A DNA stretch of 64,000 nucleotides from Actinobacteria bacterium casp-actino5 (GTDB taxonomy: Bacteria > Actinomycetota > Acidimicrobiia > Acidimicrobiales > Ilumatobacteraceae), in the NCBI GenBank assembly GCA_001510385.1, contig LFFE01000007.1, positions 124,001-188,000 on the forward strand, given 5' to 3'. The position numbers were made by a program, and so were the translations under genes. The notes beneath the pieces were generated by a model. It was not told the origin of the DNA. It saw nothing but the letters and a program-made list of their open reading frames with translations, and ran no database searches. Below, one piece after another: positions 32,314 through 40,760 of the stretch. Each line of letters begins with the position of its first letter. Position 1 is the stretch's first letter.

Positions 32314-33905
32314 GAAGGGCTCCCTTCAGGGGTCTGATCGAGTTCGGGTTCTGACGAGCGAACAGTTGCAAGTGCTGCGTAATTGTCTGATGGCGCTGGG
32401 GACGAAGTCGACCACTCGATGGTGTGCGCACACCATGGATTTGATGTTCCGTCGGCCGTGCCGCCCCGAGTTGCTCCAGCGAACGCAAGAACAGTCAGCG
32501 CCATCAACGCGTAGCCGACAAGAGTCAACGTCGAAAAGAGTGACGCATCCGAATCTGCAAGGCCGGCAATGACCGCTGGGGCGCCCGCAAGAACGACACC
32601 AAGCGCACCGAGCAGCGCAAGTGGCAACACCTTTTTCTCGTCTCGCTTGAAACCAGAGAACTTCGGTGCCCAGAAGATAAGCCCGCCCATTGAGCCAACC
32701 GCAGCGGCAAGACACACGAGGGCAACCGAGCCTTCAACCGCTGTGGTTCCTGCAAGTTCAAGATCAACAACCTGAATGAGTACTCCGACTACTGCACCAA
32801 GAAGGAACAGCAAGGTGGCTAGCAAACCGAACAACATTGGGCTCAAAATCCTGGGCTTTGCCGAACTTGAGCCGTCAGGCTTGGCAACCAGTGGAGCAGT
32901 CAGCAACGTGATGACAATTCCCAGTAACGGAAGTCCAACAAAGAAGGCCATCACCACAAGCGATTTCACGACGTCTTGTCCCGAGGCGGAGAAGTCGACT
33001 GGGAAATCATTCTGCATGGTCACGCCAGAGAAGGCAGCGACCCCCACAAGTGCCGAACCTGCGAAGACAAGCTGGCGCATCGGATGGCGACGACTCACCG
33101 AAACCGGAAGAAGCTCAGCGAACACGCCCAACACTGGAATCGCATAGATGTACACCATCGGCGCAGAAAAGAACCGCGGCAGCCAATCAGCAAGAGCGTC
33201 TGAGTTGCCGAACACCAGTGCAGAATTCCGGTGGTCGACGAAGAGAAGGATCGTAAGACCGACCATTACCGGTGCCGTGACAACAAGTGAGATCGCCTGA
33301 ACAAGGGCGGTCCAGCTGAAGAACGGAACCCGCCGCATCGTGATACCAGGCGCACGAGATGTGAGAACAGTAGTTGCAACACTGATCGCAGCGGCAACGA
33401 CACCGAACATCATGAGAATCATCGCTGCGAGATAAAGGTCAACCATGTCGCCATCGGCTCCGCCGATACCGCCGCCATTGAGGATCGAAACCACAATCAG
33501 GACGGCGCCGGCGAGCCACATGTAGAAGCCGAGAAGCGTCAAGCGAGCAAATGCAATTGAACGCGCGCCAACCTGCATGGGAGTGACTGCGATGCTGAGG
33601 CCAAGAGTGAGAGGTAACGCGACCATCAGCACCAAACCAAACTGATGAAGTTGCGCCAACTGATTAAGTTGCTGACCGTTGAATGCGCCAAGATCCGCAA
33701 CAGCTTCGAGTGACCGAAGAATTGCAACAACCGAGACAGCAACCAACCCTAAAAGGCCAAAACCTGCGAAGAGGCGGCCAATCTTCTTGTGATCGGTTGA
33801 TGTTGCCCAATCTGCAATTGCAGCAACTGACGTGCCAATACGGCCGTCCGACAGCAGCGCCGAACCCGCACCCATTGCATTTCCCGATTGTTCCATCGTC
33901 GTCAT
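32310..33905 (-). CDS. Degenerate cytochrome oxidase subunit I paralog lacking most heme/copper ligands
   Basis: 531 aa, about twelve membrane helices. Homology to the neighbouring CtaD is clear: STDHKKIG versus TIDHKKLG, RAPGITMRRVPFFSW versus RAPGMSLMKLPIFTW, FWAPKFSGF versus WWPKMFG, and SNPWCAHTIEW versus LDPWDARSLEW. One heme His is kept (H87 in QLHQFG). The copper/heme a3 ligands are gone: FGHPEVY is FSAPMVY (H to A248, E to M250), WAHHMF is VTMQNDF (HH to Q298-N299), and VAHFHY is VEGSV (both His lost). It cannot have normal oxygen reductase chemistry. First gene of the operon; start among close ATGs at 33905 or 33896. Function unknown. Confidence 0.88.
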   Translation of the reverse strand: MTTMEQSGNAMGAGSALLSDGRIGTSVAAIADWATSTDHKKIGRLFAGFGLLGLVAVSVVAILRSLEAVADLGAFNGQQLNQLAQLHQFGLVLMVALPLTLGLSIAVTPMQVGARSIAFARLTLLGFYMWLAGAVLIVVSILNGGGIGGADGDMVDLYLAAMILMMFGVVAAAISVATTVLTSRAPGITMRRVPFFSWTALVQAISLVVTAPVMVGLTILLFVDHRNSALVFGNSDALADWLPRFFSAPMVYIYAIPVLGVFAELLPVSVSRRHPMRQLVFAGSALVGVAAFSGVTMQNDFPVDFSASGQDVVKSLVVMAFFVGLPLLGIVITLLTAPLVAKPDGSSSAKPRILSPMLFGLLATLLFLLGAVVGVLIQVVDLELAGTTAVEGSVALVCLAAAVGSMGGLIFWAPKFSGFKRDEKKVLPLALLGALGVVLAGAPAVIAGLADSDASLFSTLTLVGYALMALTVLAFAGATRGGTADGTSNPWCAHTIEWSTSSPAPSDNYAALATVRSSEPELDQTPEGSPS

Positions 33906-34036
33906 CTCAGTTTTGACTCACTTCTGCTTCAGTAGCGCCCGCAACGGAGCACACCTCTTTCGAAACTACCGTCTTGAAGACTACCTCGGAGAGGCCTCCG
34001 CAACCGAAATCATCCTGTTCGTTAAGCCAAGCATGC

Positions 34037-34972
34037 TCATAGGAGAACATCGACCGTCATGGCTGCAAAGAGCAACGTGATGTAAGTGATTGAGAACCCA
34101 AACAGCCGCATAGATGCCGACTCAGTGGGATTTTTTCCAAGTCGGACCGTGCCAAACAAGAACGCCGCTCCCAACGAAATCGCCGAGATCAGGTAGACCA
34201 TGCCGAGGTCACTCGAAGCGACGAACACGAGCAAACTCGATATCACGAGCGCAACCGTATGAGCGATCATCTGCACATGAGCATCTCGAAATGGGACGAT
34301 GGCCGGCAACATCGGAACGTTTGCAGCTCGATAATCGTCGGCATACCGAAGAGCGAGCGCCCAAAAATGAGGTGGTGTCCAAAAGAATATGACCGCAAAC
34401 AGCACGACTGGAACAACAGAAAGGCTGTTTGTCACAGCAGCCCAGCCAACCAGCACCGGAACCGCACCGGCTGCTCCACCAATCACAATGTTTTGTCGAC
34501 TTGTTCGCTTTAGCCAGAGTGTGTACACCCCGATGTAGAACGCCGTTGCAGACAATGCGAGGACCGCCGACAAGAAGTTGGCTGAAACCCATAACACTGC
34601 GAACGCAGCTACCTCGAGCACAACGGCGAATACGAGCGCCTCATTCGGCTTCACCAACCCGGTAACTAAAGGCCGGTGACGGGTGCGTTCCATCAACGCG
34701 TCAATGTCACGATCGACAAACATGTTCATAGTGTTCGCTCCACCGGCAGCAAGTGCTCCACCGATGAGCGTAAGGATGACAAGCCAAGTCGATGGCCAAC
34801 CATTCTCCGCAAGCACCATCGTCGGCACGGTCGTAATGAGCAGAAGTTCGATAATGCGAGGCTTTGTCAGCGCAATAAAGGCCCCGACTCGGTTGCGGGG
34901 CTGGCGGCTTCCATGCACAACGCCACCAGGTGCCATGCGCGAAGGCACGAGAGGACGGTTGCCAATGGACAT
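34037..34972 (-). CDS. ctaB: Protoheme IX farnesyltransferase (heme O synthase)
   Basis: 311 aa from the ATG at 34972. UbiA-family prenyltransferase that makes heme O, precursor of the heme A needed by the caa3 oxidase. Motifs are NMFVDRDIDALMERTRHRPL (Asp-rich site) and FFWTPPHFWALALRYADDYRAANVPMLP, with about nine helices. It lies 131 bp upstream of the oxidase operon on the same strand. The first open-frame residues upstream of 34972 are atypical. Confidence 0.95.
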   Translation of the reverse strand: MSIGNRPLVPSRMAPGGVVHGSRQPRNRVGAFIALTKPRIIELLLITTVPTMVLAENGWPSTWLVILTLIGGALAAGGANTMNMFVDRDIDALMERTRHRPLVTGLVKPNEALVFAVVLEVAAFAVLWVSANFLSAVLALSATAFYIGVYTLWLKRTSRQNIVIGGAAGAVPVLVGWAAVTNSLSVVPVVLFAVIFFWTPPHFWALALRYADDYRAANVPMLPAIVPFRDAHVQMIAHTVALVISSLLVFVASSDLGMVYLISAISLGAAFLFGTVRLGKNPTESASMRLFGFSITYITLLFAAMTVDVLL

Positions 34973-35073
34973 GGAACCATCGTACGACCCGTTAGATGTG
35001 CCGGCCAACGCCATCCGGCAGACTGTTTGATGTGACATATTCGTTGCTCACTCATTACGCGTCGTCCGACACG

Positions 35074-35349
35074 ATGACCGCGCCCGAGATTGACGTTGCC
35101 TCAAACGTCGAGCACGAGCGTGAATGGATCGTGATCGTGTGGAACGATCCCGTAAACCTCATGAGTTATGTCACCTACGTTCTCCAGAAACTGTTTGGCT
35201 ACTCAACAGAGAAAGCAACCGAACTGATGCTTGCCGTGCACCACGAAGGTCGGGCCAATGTGGCAAGCGGAAACCGAGAGCAATGTGAAATGCACGTGTT
35301 TCGGCTCCATGAACACGGGCTGTGGGCCACACTCGAGGAAGCCAGATAA
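35074..35349 (+). CDS. clpS: ATP-dependent Clp protease adaptor
   Basis: 91 aa from the ATG at 35074. Adaptor that brings N-degron substrates to ClpC/ClpA. Conserved [22 protein letters not shown], then the substrate-pocket Met/Asn set and HHEGRANV, plus the C-terminal GLWATLEEA. It shares a base with the DUF2017 start (TAATG), as usual in Actinobacteria. Divergent from ctaB, about 100 bp apart. Confidence 0.95.
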   Translation: MTAPEIDVASNVEHEREWIVIVWNDPVNLMSYVTYVLQKLFGYSTEKATELMLAVHHEGRANVASGNREQCEMHVFRLHEHGLWATLEEAR

Positions 35350-35888
35350 TGGCACTTCGACGAAAGCCGCCGGTTGAACGACGAGATCACGAGACGTGGA
35401 TCGTCCGCCTTGAACCCGACGAACGGGAGGTGCTCGCAACGATCATCGGGCAATTAGACGCACTCATTGATGACGCACAACATGGCACCGAGTCTGGAAT
35501 TGTCAGCCGCCTATTTCCGCCCGCATTCACTCATCACGAAGCCGAACACGAGGAACTTGACGCCGAGTACCAGCGGTTGATGCGCGAAGAACTCATCGCC
35601 TCACGCCGTACTTCGATCACGACAGTGATGACGACGTTCGACTCGGCAAAGGGTGGCAGCATCGTGATGAACCAGGGCGAACTCACCTCGCTCCTGCAAA
35701 CACTCAATGCGCTTCGGGTAACACTCGCCAGCGTTCTTGGCATCATCGACGATGACTCGGCCTCTATTGCTGACGACCAATCTGATGCGAGTCCCGAACA
35801 TCATCTATATATGTGGTCTGGCTGGATGTTGGAATGGATCGTGAGCTCGCTCACTGAAACCCTGCCCCAGGAGGGTGGAACGTTGTGA
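35349..35888 (+). CDS. DUF2017 family protein, ClpS partner gene
   Basis: 179 aa from the ATG at 35349, overlapping the clpS stop by one base. All-helical, with the pattern LEPDEREVLATIIGQLDALI ... RLFPPAF ... EEAELDAEY-like middle ... LTSLLQTLNALRVTLASVLGI and a Trp-rich end (YMWSGWMLEWIV). DUF2017 follows clpS across Actinobacteria; biochemical role unknown, possibly linked to Clp-dependent proteolysis by context. Confidence 0.85.
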   Translation: MALRRKPPVERRDHETWIVRLEPDEREVLATIIGQLDALIDDAQHGTESGIVSRLFPPAFTHHEAEHEELDAEYQRLMREELIASRRTSITTVMTTFDSAKGGSIVMNQGELTSLLQTLNALRVTLASVLGIIDDDSASIADDQSDASPEHHLYMWSGWMLEWIVSSLTETLPQEGGTL

Positions 35889-35931
35889 AGAGGGTGCTAA
35901 CGTAAAGTCGCCTTCAACGAGATGAGGACAA

Positions 35932-36007
35932 GCCCCCATCGTCTAGCGGCCTAGGACATCACCCTTTCAAGGTGACGGCACGGGTTCGAATCCCGTTGGG
36001 GGTGCCA
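35932..36007 (+). tRNA. tRNA-Glu (TTC)
   Basis: Cloverleaf with acceptor GCCCCCA paired to TGGGGGT (one terminal G-U), anticodon loop CTTTCAA with TTC, T-loop TTCGAAT and an encoded CCA at 36005-36007. First of three tRNA genes on the plus strand. Confidence 0.96.
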
Positions 36008-36025
36008 GACATAAATAGAACTCCT

Positions 36026-36099
36026 GGTCCCGTGGTGAAGTTGGAGTTCACGCCGGCCTGTCAAGCCGGAGGTCGCGGGTTCGAGTCCCGTCGGGACCG
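36026..36099 (+). tRNA. tRNA-Asp (GTC)
   Basis: Acceptor GGTCCCG pairs with CGGGACC (36092-36098), discriminator G at 36099, anticodon GTC in CTGTCAA and T-loop TTCGAGT. CCA is not encoded (CTC follows), unlike the other tRNAs in this window. Confidence 0.95.
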
Positions 36100-36165
36100 C
36101 TCGGGGCTGCCGATAGGCAGCCTCGTTGCGTATGTGGCTTGGGGCCGAGCTCCAATCCACTTCTC

Positions 36166-36241
36166 GGTCGAGTAGCTCAGTTGGCAGAGCGTCCGCCTGA
36201 AAAGCGGAAGGTCACCGGATCGACGCCGGTCTCGACCACCA
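36166..36241 (+). tRNA. tRNA-Phe (GAA) with unusual T-loop
   Basis: Acceptor GGTCGAG pairs with CTCGACC (36231-36237), anticodon loop CTGAAAA with GAA, CCA encoded at 36239-36241. The T-stem ACCGG/CCGGT is intact but the loop reads ATCGACG, so position 54 is A rather than the near-universal T. Confidence 0.93.
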
Positions 36242-36242
36242 C

Positions 36243-36273
36243 AGGCGCCTTCGGGCGCTTGTTGCAGTTTTCA
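36243..36273 (+). terminator. Hairpin terminator after the tRNA cluster
   Basis: A 7-bp stem (AGGCGCC with GGCGCTT, one G-U) closed by a TTCG tetraloop begins two bases after tRNA-Phe CCA and is followed by a loose T run (GTTGCAGTTTT). It ends the tRNA transcript before the opposing pyrE gene. Confidence 0.75.
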
Positions 36274-36332
36274 GCCTCGTGGATTACACGTTGCTTCGGA
36301 GTTGTTCGAGCGGTTTACCTGACTCGCACTGA

Positions 36333-36902
36333 TCACGTGCCTGGATCGAAGCCAAGATCGGTTGCTGTCAGCAATGGGTGGTAGACGACATTATTCGCCG
36401 TACAGAGTTCGGCACAGGTTGTTCCACGGTCGATGATGACGCTCGCAAGCACGACATTTGCGCCAAATGCGCGAACCACCTCAACAGCCTCTAACAAGCT
36501 TGTCCCTCGAGTCGTTGTGTCCTCGACGATGACAACCTGATCATCGGGGAGTAATGCGCCAGCAAGTCGGCCGGTCACACCATGATCTTTCGATTCTTTG
36601 CGAACGCTGAAACTTCTCAACATTCGGCCCTTTGTCGCTGCGACCGCAGCAACACCAAATGCAACCGGGTCAGCACCCATCGTCAATCCACCGATCGCCG
36701 TCACTTCCGCGGGAAGTATTTCGAGCAAAGCTTCGGCAACTACGACAATGCCATCAGGACGACATGCCGTCTGCTTCGTATCGAGAAACCACGAACTCTT
36801 CGCTCCGCTCTTCAATGTGAACTCTCCGCGTTTCACCGAGTGCGTCAACACGTGATCTCTCAGCGCAGCGCGAGACGGGGAAAGGTCAGGAAGCTGTGTC
36901 AC
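36333..36902 (-). CDS. pyrE: Orotate phosphoribosyltransferase
   Basis: 189 aa from the GTG at 36902 (then TQLPDLSPSRAALRDH). De novo pyrimidine synthesis, orotate plus PRPP to OMP. Conserved GEFTLKSGAKSSWFLDTKQ, SVRKESKDHG and the PRPP loop VVIVEDTTTRGTSLLEAV. The start is uncertain: a frame to 36986 is open but would overlap the divergent LLM oxidoreductase. GTG 36902 gives a normal length and has GGAG just upstream. Confidence 0.93.
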   Translation of the reverse strand: MTQLPDLSPSRAALRDHVLTHSVKRGEFTLKSGAKSSWFLDTKQTACRPDGIVVVAEALLEILPAEVTAIGGLTMGADPVAFGVAAVAATKGRMLRSFSVRKESKDHGVTGRLAGALLPDDQVVIVEDTTTRGTSLLEAVEVVRAFGANVVLASVIIDRGTTCAELCTANNVVYHPLLTATDLGFDPGT

Positions 36903-36948
36903 GTCTCCGAGGTTACGTGTCTGCCACGAAACCTCTATGTTCGGGGAT

Positions 36949-37887
36949 GTGACAACGACCGCTTTGGCCCCGTATCGAATCTTCACCGAACCGCAGCAGG
37001 GAGCGACCTACGATGATTTGCTCGCTGTTGCGTTGCGTTCCGAGTCACTTGGGTTCGGTGCCTTCTTCCGCTCTGACCATTACCTCAAAATGGGTTCAGT
37101 CAGCGGGGAACCAGGTCCAAGTGACGCATGGGTGACCCTTGGCGGACTTGCGCGCGACACCAATACCATTCGGCTCGGCACCCTCGTGACGGCCGCAACA
37201 TTTCGGCATCCGGGGCCGCTTGCGATCTCGGTTGCAAATGTCGATCAGATGTCGGGAGGCAGAATCGAACTCGGCCTTGGAGCCGGCTGGTACGAGGCCG
37301 AGCACACCGCCTATGGACTCCCATTCCCTCCACTCGGTGAGCGATTCGATCGATTCACCGAGCAACTTGCGATTATCGATGGCATGTGGCGCACGCCGGC
37401 TGGAGAAACATTTTCATATAGCGGTCATCATTGGTCACTAGCTGATTCGCCTGCACTTCCAAAGCCAGTCCAGGCCGGCGGTATCCCAATCATCATTGGC
37501 GGACGAGGCGCCAAGCGAACACCCGCACTCACCGCTGCGTATGCCTCAGAGTTCAACATGCCATTCACCGACCTCGACACATTTGCTGCGCAAACGGCTG
37601 TCGTCCGAGGCGCCTGCGAGGCAATTGGGCGTGCGCCGAGCGACCTCACGTGGTCAGCAGCTCTTGTTGCCTGTGTTGGAAATACCGAGGACGAATTTAG
37701 GCATCGATCTGAAGCGATCGGCCGAGAGCCAGACGAGCTACGACAAAACGGCGCTGCCGGTACAGTCGATCAATTTGTCGACACGGTGCAGCGTTGGAGA
37801 GACGCTGGTGCCGAACGGATCTACCTACAGATCCTCGATCTTTCCGACCTCGAACACCTTGACCTCATCGCCTCATTATTGGGTTAA
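36949..37887 (+). CDS. LLM-class F420-dependent oxidoreductase
   Basis: 312 aa from a GTG at 36949 with GGGG upstream; an ATG at 36937 is possible. Luciferase-like TIM barrel: FTEPQQGATYDDLLAVA, FFRSDHYLKMG, IRLGTLVTAATFRHPGPLAISVANVDQMSGGRIELGLGAGWYEAEH and PIIIGGRGAKRT. This pattern fits the actinobacterial F420 (TIGR03560-type) group rather than FMN luciferases. Substrate unknown. Divergent from pyrE. Confidence 0.9.
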   Translation: MTTTALAPYRIFTEPQQGATYDDLLAVALRSESLGFGAFFRSDHYLKMGSVSGEPGPSDAWVTLGGLARDTNTIRLGTLVTAATFRHPGPLAISVANVDQMSGGRIELGLGAGWYEAEHTAYGLPFPPLGERFDRFTEQLAIIDGMWRTPAGETFSYSGHHWSLADSPALPKPVQAGGIPIIIGGRGAKRTPALTAAYASEFNMPFTDLDTFAAQTAVVRGACEAIGRAPSDLTWSAALVACVGNTEDEFRHRSEAIGREPDELRQNGAAGTVDQFVDTVQRWRDAGAERIYLQILDLSDLEHLDLIASLLG

Positions 37888-37944
37888 CACCAGCTCAATC
37901 TCATCTCACACGACTGGGTCGCGCGAAGTCGACATTCTGGCGGT

Positions 37945-38775
37945 TCAACCGGTTGGCTGTACACGACTATCTCGGAGCAGTACCTCTTGGGCGACTGTCG
38001 CCACGTGTTCACCATCTGCAGTAAACACGTGCCCCATCGCAAGTCCTCTCGAGGCAGTGAAGTGGTGGCAGGTGAAGTCGTGGAGATGCCAGACATCAGA
38101 ACGCATCGGTCGATGGAACCAAATGGTGTGATCGAGACTCACGCCTTTCCAATGTTCACGCTCAACTTCGGTGCCATCAATTGCTGCCGCACGTACCGTG
38201 TCGGTCGCGAGGTCATCTGATGTATATGCAAGCCAGCATTGGTGCATAAGTTCCGCGTCAGATGAGTCATGTTTGACGAGGCCGTCATCATTCACCTTGA
38301 TCCAAGCAGTAACCCGCCCCGCACCCGTTCGCGGCGCATCACGAACGTCGCTTTCTGGAACAAAACATCGATCGAAGCGACGCGTGAATGAACTTTCATC
38401 CAACGTGTCGGGACCAGGGACAGTTGGCATCTTCACTGTTTGGAGATCAATTGCTTGGCTAGGACGTTGAAATGAGCATTCAGCATTCAAAATCGCGCCA
38501 ATTGCCTGACGCGCCACAACTCGTCGAGTCAAAAATGAACGCCCATTACGAATTCGGTCTACCTCATACCGAATGGGTTCGGTGTGGTCCCCAGGACGAA
38601 TGAAATATGCCCGGATCGAGTGAGGTCGAAAGCCTTCCTCTGCGGTCAGGGTCGCAGCTCGGAGCGCCTGCGCCACGACCTGACCCCCGTAGAGGCCTCC
38701 CCATGGATATTTCGGACCCGTACCAACGAACGTATCGGGTCCATGGGGGGTGAGTTCAAACATCATGACATTCAA
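37945..38775 (-). CDS. tesB: Acyl-CoA thioesterase II
   Basis: 276 aa, double hot-dog fold. GGLYGGQVVAQALRAA and the HSIRAYFIRPGDHTEPIRYEVDRIRNGRSF stretch are typical, as is the second half with LDHTIWFHRP and the C-terminal SRGLAMGHVFTADGEHVATVAQEVLLR. Hydrolyses acyl-CoA to free acid and CoA. The start may be one of several ATGs at 38775-38763. Single gene; neighbours unrelated. Confidence 0.92.
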   Translation of the reverse strand: MNVMMFELTPHGPDTFVGTGPKYPWGGLYGGQVVAQALRAATLTAEEGFRPHSIRAYFIRPGDHTEPIRYEVDRIRNGRSFLTRRVVARQAIGAILNAECSFQRPSQAIDLQTVKMPTVPGPDTLDESSFTRRFDRCFVPESDVRDAPRTGAGRVTAWIKVNDDGLVKHDSSDAELMHQCWLAYTSDDLATDTVRAAAIDGTEVEREHWKGVSLDHTIWFHRPMRSDVWHLHDFTCHHFTASRGLAMGHVFTADGEHVATVAQEVLLRDSRVQPTG

Positions 38776-38940
38776 CCAACGGAGTTATTCATCTCATGCA
38801 CCTCATCGCGGAAATTCGACAACCTTTCAACAAACGAGAGGTATCGAGCGATGATTGGATCATTTGTTTTTCGTCACATCACGAAAAGAAATCTCACGAT
38901 TTCCTCAAGAGGATTCTTTCAGCCGAAATTGGCCGCTTAG

Positions 38941-38967
38941 AAAATGAAAAATATTTAAATTAAAAAT
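38941..38967. promoter_or_regulatory. Very AT-rich tract upstream of the basic protein gene
   Basis: 27 bases contain a single G and no C, made of A-runs and a TTTAAATTAAA core, in otherwise moderate-GC DNA. It lies about 45-70 bp before the start of the 137-aa protein, where an UP element or intrinsically bent promoter DNA would be expected. The 234-bp gap between tesB and that gene holds nothing else I can identify. Confidence 0.4.
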
Positions 38968-39009
38968 GCGCTGTGCAAGCAAAAAGAAGTAGATGTATCC
39001 TCAGACTTT

Positions 39010-39423
39010 ATGGCAAGTAAGTCTGATAAATCTGCAATGAGCGATGACCATAAGGCGGCCCTCGCACAAGGTCGTCATGAGAGCCGCGTCGTGCGTGATT
39101 ACCTTGAAGCACTGAAGTCGTCAAAGCCAAAGCGTGGCCGCAAGCGAACCGCTGAAAGCATCCAAAAGCGTCTCTCAGCTATTGAAGTCGAACTCACATC
39201 AGCAGATCCGCTTAACGAGCTCTTGCTGCTACAAGAGCGTCGTGACCTCCAAGATGAATTCGAAGCACTTGGCTCAGGAACCGATATCTCTTCGGCTGAA
39301 GCCGAGTTTGTCAAGGTTGCACTCGATTACAGCAACCGTCGCCACATCTCATATGCCACATGGCGAGAATTTGGTGTTGACGCCGCCGTCCTCAAGCGCG
39401 CAGGTGTGCCTCGCTCACTCTGA
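39010..39423 (+). CDS. Conserved actinobacterial basic protein with KPKRGRKR motif
   Basis: 137 aa, soluble and lysine/arginine-rich in the first 60 residues, with SSKPKRGRKRTAES, an AT-hook-like or RNA/DNA-contact patch, followed by helices (ELLLLQERRDLQDEFEAL) and a C-terminal YSNRRHISYATWREFGVDAAVLKRAGV that looks like a small helical DNA-binding or recognition unit. I know it as a recurring uncharacterised family in this phylum. Preceded by an AT-rich tract, suggesting strong expression. Nucleoid or transcription role is inference. Confidence 0.75.
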   Translation: MASKSDKSAMSDDHKAALAQGRHESRVVRDYLEALKSSKPKRGRKRTAESIQKRLSAIEVELTSADPLNELLLLQERRDLQDEFEALGSGTDISSAEAEFVKVALDYSNRRHISYATWREFGVDAAVLKRAGVPRSL

Positions 39424-39452
39424 GTAGCCCTTCGGCGCTCAACAATTCTTGA

Positions 39453-40760
39453 TTAGAGGTCGTCTAGCTGGGCAATTGTCGCCGACACGTGCACAAGGGA
39501 CGCACGAAGATCAAATGCTGCATCAAGGTCAATTGCGGGCTCACGCGATGTCACTTCAGGATCGGCGGCGACTACATCCCTAAATGAGGTCCGTTGCTCC
39601 CACGCGAGCATCGCATCTCGTTGCACTATTCGATACGCCTCGTCGCGGGTCAATCCAGTTGCGACTAGCGCAAGGAGAACGGGTTGAGAGAACACGACGC
39701 CGAAGCTTGAATTGAGATTCTCTTCCATCCGCTCGGCATCTACCTCTAGGCGTTCAAGTAGACGACGGAGACGCCGCAGCATGTAATGCACGAGCATTGA
39801 CGAGTCGGGAAGAATCACACGTTCAACACTGGAGTGAGAGATATCACGCTCATGCCAAAGCGCCACATCTTGCAGCCCTGCCAACAAATTCGAACGAACG
39901 ACACGAGACAATCCGGAGATTGTCTCAGCGGAAATCGGATTACGCTTATGTGGCATCGCCGACGAGCCTTTTTGACCTGGTGCGAACCCCTCACGAACTT
40001 CACTCACCTCGGTGCGTTGAAGATGACGCAATTCGACTGCCACAAGTTCGCAGCTCGCCGCAATAGATGAACACGCCCACAAAAACTCGGCATGGCGATC
40101 TCTCGCAATGACCTGAGTTGCGGCAACTGGTCGAAGGCCAAGGGCTGCGCCAACGTGGGCTTCTACCTCCGGCGGGACATTTGAATAGGTCCCAACCGCA
40201 CCCGAAAGTTTCATCACGGAGATGCCATCACGAGCAGCCCGAAGCCGGTGCCGGTCTCTGTCGAGCTGCAACGCCCACAGAGCAACCTTCGCTCCAAATG
40301 TCGTTGGCTCAGCATGAACGCCATGTGTCCGACCGATCATGACCGTGTCGCGATGAGTTCTCGCCGTCGAAACGAGTTGACCGATGAGTTCATCGACAGC
40401 AACCAGCAGCAAATCTGCAGCATCACGCAATGCCCAACACAAGGCCGTATCGACAACATCAGTGGAGGTCAACCCGTAATGAATCCATGGGCCAGCGGTG
40501 CCACCAATAGCGTCCTGCACGACATCAACAAAGGCGGCGACATCGTGCTGTGTGACCTCTTCGCGGGCCACCACCGAAGCAACAAAATTATCATCGACAA
40601 CTGGAGCTGATGAGCGACACGCCACCGCATCCTGGGTAGGAACAACTCCAAGCGATGCGTGAGCCTCTGTTGCCAAGAGTTCAACTTCAAGCCATCGAGA
40701 CATTCGCGCAGCATCAGACCACACCGCTGCCATTTCGGGGGTCTGATAACGATCGATCAC
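39453..40760 (-). CDS. purB: Adenylosuccinate lyase
   Basis: 435 aa from the GTG at 40760, whose last two bases and next A form the purA stop (GTGA). A second GTG at 40775 would add five residues. Fumarase/aspartase fold: YGLTSTDVVDTALCWALRD, MIGRTHGVHAEPTTFG and the signature GSSAMPHKRNPI. Acts twice in purine synthesis. Operon with purA. Confidence 0.95.
   Translation of the reverse strand: MIDRYQTPEMAAVWSDAARMSRWLEVELLATEAHASLGVVPTQDAVACRSSAPVVDDNFVASVVAREEVTQHDVAAFVDVVQDAIGGTAGPWIHYGLTSTDVVDTALCWALRDAADLLLVAVDELIGQLVSTARTHRDTVMIGRTHGVHAEPTTFGAKVALWALQLDRDRHRLRAARDGISVMKLSGAVGTYSNVPPEVEAHVGAALGLRPVAATQVIARDRHAEFLWACSSIAASCELVAVELRHLQRTEVSEVREGFAPGQKGSSAMPHKRNPISAETISGLSRVVRSNLLAGLQDVALWHERDISHSSVERVILPDSSMLVHYMLRRLRRLLERLEVDAERMEENLNSSFGVVFSQPVLLALVATGLTRDEAYRIVQRDAMLAWEQRTSFRDVVAADPEVTSREPAIDLDAAFDLRASLVHVSATIAQLDDL

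Noticed and set aside
33906-34037. CGGAG-GCCT-CTCCG repeat between ctaB and the subunit I paralog as a terminator
   Set aside because: The stem is short and no T run follows on either strand, so it cannot be called a terminator.
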